Source: Accumulibacter sp.
GTDB taxonomy: Bacteria > Pseudomonadota > Gammaproteobacteria > Burkholderiales > Rhodocyclaceae
Length of the DNA stretch: 64,000 bases
Assembly: GCF_036625195.1 (NCBI RefSeq)
Contig: NZ_JAZKUG010000001.1
Location: 3,410,001 to 3,474,000, forward strand
Direction: 5' to 3'
Below are positions 60,268 to 64,000 of the stretch, one piece after another. A program made the translations under genes and the position numbers. Each line of letters opens with the position of its first letter. The first letter of the stretch is position 1. The notes beneath the pieces were generated by a model. That model saw nothing but the letters and a program-made list of their open reading frames with translations. It was not told the DNA's origin and did no database searches.

Positions 60268-61622
60268 AGATCCTCCTGTCTGCCTATGCCTGTGAACCGG
60301 ACAAGGGTTCGGAGCCGGGAGTCGGCTGGAACTGGGCGCTTGCTCTCGCCCGGCGCGGGCATGAGGTATGGGTTCTGACGCGGAGCAACAACTGCGCCGC
60401 GATCAGCGCAGCGCTTGGCCAGCTTGGCGAACCTTACCGCTCACGGCTCCACTTTCTCTACTACGATCTGCCGCGCTGGGCCGCGTGGTGGAAGCGCGGC
60501 GGGCGCGGCGTCCATCTTTATTATGCGCTTTGGCAACGCGGCATCCTTGACGTCGCTCGCGCCGCTCACCGGCAGCAGCACTTCGACGTCGCCCACCATC
60601 TCACTTTCGGCGTCTGGAGGCAGCCGACACGGCTCCATCGCCTCGGCATCCCGTGCATCTTCGGTCCGGTCGGCGGTGGTGAAATGGCCCCTTGGCCGCT
60701 GGTTCGCGGGATGCCGCAGCGCTGGTCGCGCGTTGGCGAGTTCCTGCGCTATGCGGTCAATCTCGCGTCACGCTGGAATCCCGCACTGCGCCGCTGTCTC
60801 AGGGAGTCGCATCGGGTCATCGCCAAGACGCGCGAGACTGCCGACTGGATCGCCAGTGCTGGCGGCAGCGCGGTGGTTTCGCTGGAGATCGGCATCAGCC
60901 GCGAACGCATCGTGCAGGGCTCGCGATTGCCTGCGCCCGGCCGGCTGAGCTGTCTTTACGCTGGCCGGCTGATCGATCTGAAAGGGATCCATCTGGCTCT
61001 CGCAGCGGTGGCCCAGGCCGCTGCTGCCGGCATTGACATCAGCTTTGCCGTCGTCGGCAGCGGACCGCTGGATGGCGTTCTGCAGGCGATGGCGACGGCG
61101 CTCGGTATCCAGTCGAGGGTCACTTTCTGCGGCCAGCTGAGCCAGACGGAGTTGCTTGCCAAGTACCGTGAGCACGACCTGCTCGTGTTTCCCAGTCTGC
61201 ACGACTCGAGCGGCAATGTCGTCCTCGAGGCCTTTGCCAGCAGCCTGCCCGTCCTCTGCCTGGATCTCGGTGGTCCAGCCGAGATGGTGGACGAGAACTG
61301 CGGTCGGGCGGTCCCGGCGCGAGGTGTCAGCCAGGAGGCCATCGTGAGCAGCCTGGCTGCGTCCCTGGTCGAGTTTGCCCGTTCTCCGGGCTTGCTGCTT
61401 CGCTTGCGCAAAGGGGCATGCAGGAAGGCGCTCGCCGCCTCCTGGGACGACCGGGTGAATGCCGTGTATGCGCCGGTCGAGGCGCAGGCCTCGCGGCTGG
61501 CGACGATGGGCCGGGTCGTGTCCCAGGATCAGGTTCTTTCGTTTCGTGACTTGTCCAGCATGGCGCACCGCGAGCTCCGCCAAGCGGGTTCCTGCGGACG
61601 AACAGGCAGAGGAAGTGAATGA
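60264..61622 (+). CDS. Family 4 glycosyltransferase
   Basis: A 452-residue GT-B enzyme: ILLSAYACEPDKGSEPGVGWNWA at the N-terminus (a pattern of the GT4 group that includes many exopolysaccharide enzymes), then AHHLTFGVWRQPTRL, the hinge YAGRLIDLKGIHLAL, and the donor site FPSLHDSSGNVVLEAFASSLP with E in the second position of the E-x7-E pair and Asp/Ser replacing the first Glu. The GTG start follows GAGGAG. About 40 soluble residues extend beyond the usual end. The stop overlaps the next start by four bases. Confidence 0.92.
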   Translation: MKILLSAYACEPDKGSEPGVGWNWALALARRGHEVWVLTRSNNCAAISAALGQLGEPYRSRLHFLYYDLPRWAAWWKRGGRGVHLYYALWQRGILDVARAAHRQQHFDVAHHLTFGVWRQPTRLHRLGIPCIFGPVGGGEMAPWPLVRGMPQRWSRVGEFLRYAVNLASRWNPALRRCLRESHRVIAKTRETADWIASAGGSAVVSLEIGISRERIVQGSRLPAPGRLSCLYAGRLIDLKGIHLALAAVAQAAAAGIDISFAVVGSGPLDGVLQAMATALGIQSRVTFCGQLSQTELLAKYREHDLLVFPSLHDSSGNVVLEAFASSLPVLCLDLGGPAEMVDENCGRAVPARGVSQEAIVSSLAASLVEFARSPGLLLRLRKGACRKALAASWDDRVNAVYAPVEAQASRLATMGRVVSQDQVLSFRDLSSMAHRELRQAGSCGRTGRGSE

Positions 61623-62032
61623 TGGAAGTCGAGAATCCGGCAGCGGCAAAGCTGCTCATCTGGGCCACCCGGGGAAAGAAGAGTCGCCCGCGGCTGCACC
61701 GCTTGGTGTGCGTCCTCCTCAACAGCGACGTCTACTGCGATCTTCCCGCAGGCATCCAGTTTCCCCATCCCTATGGTGTGATGATCCACAGCGAGGCGGT
61801 CATCGGCGAAAACACGACCGTGATGCAGCAGGTCACCATCGGCGGCAAGAGCCTGAGCGAGCCGGATGGGGCGCCTACGATCGGGCGGGGCTGCTATGTC
61901 GGTGCCGGTGCCCGGATTCTCGGTCCGGTAAGGATTGGCGACCACGTCACGATCGGCGCCAACGCGGTCGTCACGCGAGATGCGCCCGACGGTTGTGTGG
62001 TCGTTGGCGCGAACAAGATCCTGATCCGCTGA
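61619..62032 (+). CDS. CysE-like (serine acetyltransferase type) hexapeptide acetyltransferase, short
   Basis: A 137-residue acetyltransferase made almost only of the left-handed beta-helix (IQFPHPYGVMIHSEAVIGEN, VTIGGKSLSEPDGAPTIGRG, GARILGPVRIGDHVTIGANA) and a C-terminal KILIR tail. The N-terminal helical domain of true CysE is missing, so it is more likely a sugar O-acetyltransferase of the polysaccharide locus than a cysteine biosynthesis enzyme. Its ATG overlaps the stop of the upstream GT4 gene. It is the last gene of the block. Confidence 0.88.
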   Translation: MMEVENPAAAKLLIWATRGKKSRPRLHRLVCVLLNSDVYCDLPAGIQFPHPYGVMIHSEAVIGENTTVMQQVTIGGKSLSEPDGAPTIGRGCYVGAGARILGPVRIGDHVTIGANAVVTRDAPDGCVVVGANKILIR

Positions 62033-62098
62033 CGACCGCTGCCATGCCCTGCCGCGGGCCTTGATACCTGCGTCAGGGCACTGAAACCACCTGGACTC

Positions 62099-62128
62099 GG
62101 CGGGGTGCAGTAGTTGCAGCGCCCCGCC
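62099..62128. terminator. Hairpin at the end of the polysaccharide locus
   Basis: GGCGGGG (62099-62105) pairs with CCCCGCC (62122-62128), and an inner TGCA/TGCA pair extends the stem after a small bulge. It lies in the 198-bp gap between the last gene of the second block and the convergent acyltransferase gene. No T-run follows. Confidence 0.4.
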
Positions 62129-62230
62129 GACGCGTCGACGCCAGACGGAGGTCGCGGCTGCGACGCGGCGCATCGTGGCGCCGGCTGCGTCCAGGGCCTT
62201 CCTTGCAGGCCGCCTCGTCGTCAGTCGCTC

Positions 62231-63370
62231 TCATCGCCGACGACCGCTGAGCTTCCCGCCGAGGCGCAGCGCCGGTATCTCGACGAGCCGATGGAGGAGC
62301 GAGGCGAGGAGCAGCGCGGCTCCCCAGACGACGACGAGCAGCAAGGGCTGGCGCACGAGCCAGTCGCGCGCCCAGCCGACGCCGAGCAGCGTGTTGATGA
62401 CGAAGCCGTGCGTCAGGTAGAGCGAATAGGAAACGTCGCCACTCCACACCAGCCCCCTCTGCCAGGGCAGCCACAGGCGACCATGGCGCTCGAGCCCGAG
62501 CAGCCCGACGATCGCCACCGCGGCGGGGAGACCGAAGCTGAACACCGCGTGTTCCAGGACCGCGTTTCCCTGCAGCTCGGCCACGTCGTGGGCGCTGAGT
62601 CCGGCCTGGCCGATGAGCGACTGGCTGATGCAGGTTCCCAGGACGGCGGCGACACCGAAGGCGCCGATGCCGGCGGCGGCCAGCAGGGCGCTCACCGCTG
62701 GCGAGGGTGGCCCACAGCGGCGCAGCAGGCCATAAGCGACGACGCCGAAGGCGAACTCCAGCCAGTGCGCGCTGGACAGGAAGCGGGCAGCCTGTTGCAG
62801 CGCCGGACTGTCGGCTGGCCCCGTGAGTGGCAGCAGCGGCAGCACGACCAGGGCGAGAAGCGGGAGTGCGGCGTAGCGGCCCCATGGCAACAGGATGCAG
62901 ACGAGGAAGAGCGTGTAGAAGAGGATCTCGTACGACAGGGTCCATGCGACCGTGATGTACGGCTTCGGCACTGGCAGCAGCAGGATCGCGCCGACGAGCG
63001 TCGCCAGCGGCACGCTGGCGCCATCCTTGAGCACCTTCATCGCCACCACCAGCCAGTACACCGGCAGCAGGCGGAAGGCGCGTCGGATGGCGAAGCGCAG
63101 CGCACGCTCGGGTCTGCCGATATCGCCTGCATGGGCACTGCAGATCACGACGCCGCTGAGCACGAAGAAGACGTCGACGCCGGCAAAGCCCGCCCTGAAG
63201 ACGTTCTGCCACAGGACCTCGCCCGTATGGACCGCGTACAGAGTCCCGGTGTGGTAGAGCATCACGAGCAGTGCGGCGACGCCGCGCAACGCCTGCAGGC
63301 TGTGCAGCCGCGCCTGCTCCGGAGGTCGTTCGGCAACGGGAAACGGAATCAGGAAAGAAGCCCAACTCAT
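62231..63370 (-). CDS. Acyltransferase 3 family membrane protein (OafA/YrhL-like)
   Basis: A 379-residue inner-membrane protein with about 10 helices: SLQALRGVAALLVMLYH with the conserved Arg and His, AGVDVFFVLSGVVI, RRAFRLLPVYWLVV and YSLYLTHGFVINTLL near the end. The family transfers acyl groups (acetyl, succinyl) to sugars of O-antigens and exopolysaccharides, using the periplasmic side. It faces away from the eps locus but next to it, so the target is probably the same polymer. The start ATG lies in an AT-rich region that likely holds its promoter. Confidence 0.92.
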   Translation of the reverse strand: MSWASFLIPFPVAERPPEQARLHSLQALRGVAALLVMLYHTGTLYAVHTGEVLWQNVFRAGFAGVDVFFVLSGVVICSAHAGDIGRPERALRFAIRRAFRLLPVYWLVVAMKVLKDGASVPLATLVGAILLLPVPKPYITVAWTLSYEILFYTLFLVCILLPWGRYAALPLLALVVLPLLPLTGPADSPALQQAARFLSSAHWLEFAFGVVAYGLLRRCGPPSPAVSALLAAAGIGAFGVAAVLGTCISQSLIGQAGLSAHDVAELQGNAVLEHAVFSFGLPAAVAIVGLLGLERHGRLWLPWQRGLVWSGDVSYSLYLTHGFVINTLLGVGWARDWLVRQPLLLVVVWGAALLLASLLHRLVEIPALRLGGKLSGRRR

Positions 63371-63606
63371 TGCTAAATATGATTGTTCAAAAATATGGAT
63401 CGAGACGTCCCGGCAGTATGGCGGACTCGCCTTCAGAAGTCGCAGACTTAATTGGCACTTCGTTGATCCATCAGGACTAGTCCGATCGGGTCATTGCCCG
63501 CCGGGAGGGGCGACGGTAAATTGGGAACCGTGGAATAGGGACTGAAGAACCAGTTTCCTGATCACAGACCATGATTTTATGAATAATTAAGGAAAGGAAA
63601 CCAACC

Positions 63607-64000
63607 ATGGAACTGAAAAACATCGCCAGGGGTATTGCCGCCCTGGGCCTCGCGGCCGCTATTGCTGCTCCTGCGTCTGCCGCTACGGTCAACATCAGTG
63701 GCTACACCAATGGCGGTCCGTCGAGTGTCAGCGTCGCCGCCCCGGCTTATAGCGGGGGAGCCGGCCAGTTCTCGGGCACTCTCGACGGCAACGCGTTCAC
63801 TACTTTCTGCGCCGAGCTGACGCAGAGCTTCAACTTCAATACCAACTACACGTACTCGATCGTTTCCGGCACGACGGCGTGGACCAACCCCGTCTATCTG
63901 GGGCTGAGCCGCCTGGTGACGTGGCTTGCGGCCAATCCGACGTTCAACAACAGCGCCGACAAGTCGGCCGCCATGCAGTCGGCGGTGTGGGAGGTGATCT
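63607..64000 (+). CDS. Exported protein resembling PEP-CTERM/thioester-domain type proteins (3' end outside window)
   Basis: Only the first 131 residues are in the window. The ATG at 63607 follows AAGGAAAGGAA. A signal peptide (about 1-25, ending APASAATV) is followed by a secreted, Asn/Thr/Ser-rich beta-type region: NISGYTNGGPSSVSVAAP, then TFCAELTQSFNF, and near the edge AAMQSAVWEVI. The Cys-containing FCAEL and the QxAxWE block are common in PEP-CTERM proteins with a thioester-like domain. A sorting signal, if present, would lie beyond the right edge, so assignment as an exosortase substrate is provisional. Confidence 0.6.
   Translation, partial: MELKNIARGIAALGLAAAIAAPASAATVNISGYTNGGPSSVSVAAPAYSGGAGQFSGTLDGNAFTTFCAELTQSFNFNTNYTYSIVSGTTAWTNPVYLGLSRLVTWLAANPTFNNSADKSAAMQSAVWEVI

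Noticed and set aside
61619..62032. True serine acetyltransferase (cysE)
   Set aside because: The N-terminal helical domain needed for serine binding is missing, and the gene closes a polysaccharide block.

Overview
The window reads as chromosomal DNA of a high-GC betaproteobacterium, most likely from the Rhodocyclales and possibly close to Candidatus Accumulibacter. This is inferred from gene content: an XrtB/EpsL-type exopolysaccharide locus with exosortase B, PEP-CTERM exported proteins, a GlgP/GlgE/GlgM glycogen cluster, and the lplT-alr-radA and tsaB-rimI-udg neighbourhoods. No 16S gene, tRNA, CRISPR array, prophage or intact IS element was seen.

Layout. 1-2.4 kb: the end of an ABC-F gene (uup) and a benE-type transporter joined to the stump of a patatin-like lipoprotein gene. 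2.7-8.8 kb: glycogen metabolism, with glgP converging on glgE and a GlgM-type glycosyltransferase. 9-17.4 kb: housekeeping genes (tsaB-rimI-udg, an Lrp regulator, lplT, a LysR gene overlapping alr, radA) and one PEP-CTERM protein; a MITE-like inverted-repeat element lies next to lplT. 17.8-23 kb: an FtsX/YbbP-type permease, a SixA-Nudix fusion, a 53-residue membrane protein and an amidase. 23.2-26.5 kb: a small accessory patch with a Fic-family remnant, a DUF1778-GNAT toxin-antitoxin pair behind a palindromic operator, a YdjM-like membrane protein and a solitary BrnT gene carrying a 9-bp tandem repeat. 26.5-31.6 kb: a LysR regulator divergent from an exported alkylsulfatase-type metallo-hydrolase and three small exported proteins. 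31.6-38.2 kb: a complete mrpABCDEFG antiporter operon (minus strand) led by a CaCA-type cation antiporter.

38.5-62 kb: one large plus-strand exopolysaccharide locus. Its first part (epsL, epsD, epsE, epsF, epsG, xrtB, epsI) encodes the export, chain-length and exosortase machinery. A polysaccharide deacetylase, a nucleotidyltransferase-kinase fusion, a flippase, an acetyltransferase, a Wzy-like polymerase, an unusual glycosyltransferase-like protein and a parallel beta-helix protein follow. After a 459-bp gap a second block contains a paralogous flippase, four glycosyltransferases (GT2, two GT4, GT26), an APH-fold kinase and a CysE-like acetyltransferase. A nearly identical 16-bp motif lies upstream of each block (38605 and 54280), which suggests shared control. 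No gene for the initiating sugar-phosphate transferase was recognised. The window ends with an acyltransferase-3 protein and the start of an exported protein that resembles an exosortase substrate.

The least explained genes are the 461-residue nucleotidyltransferase/thymidylate-kinase-like fusion (46815-48200), the YGYWRWKP-motif protein (51421-52404) and the APH-fold protein (56892-58157), all inside the polysaccharide locus.
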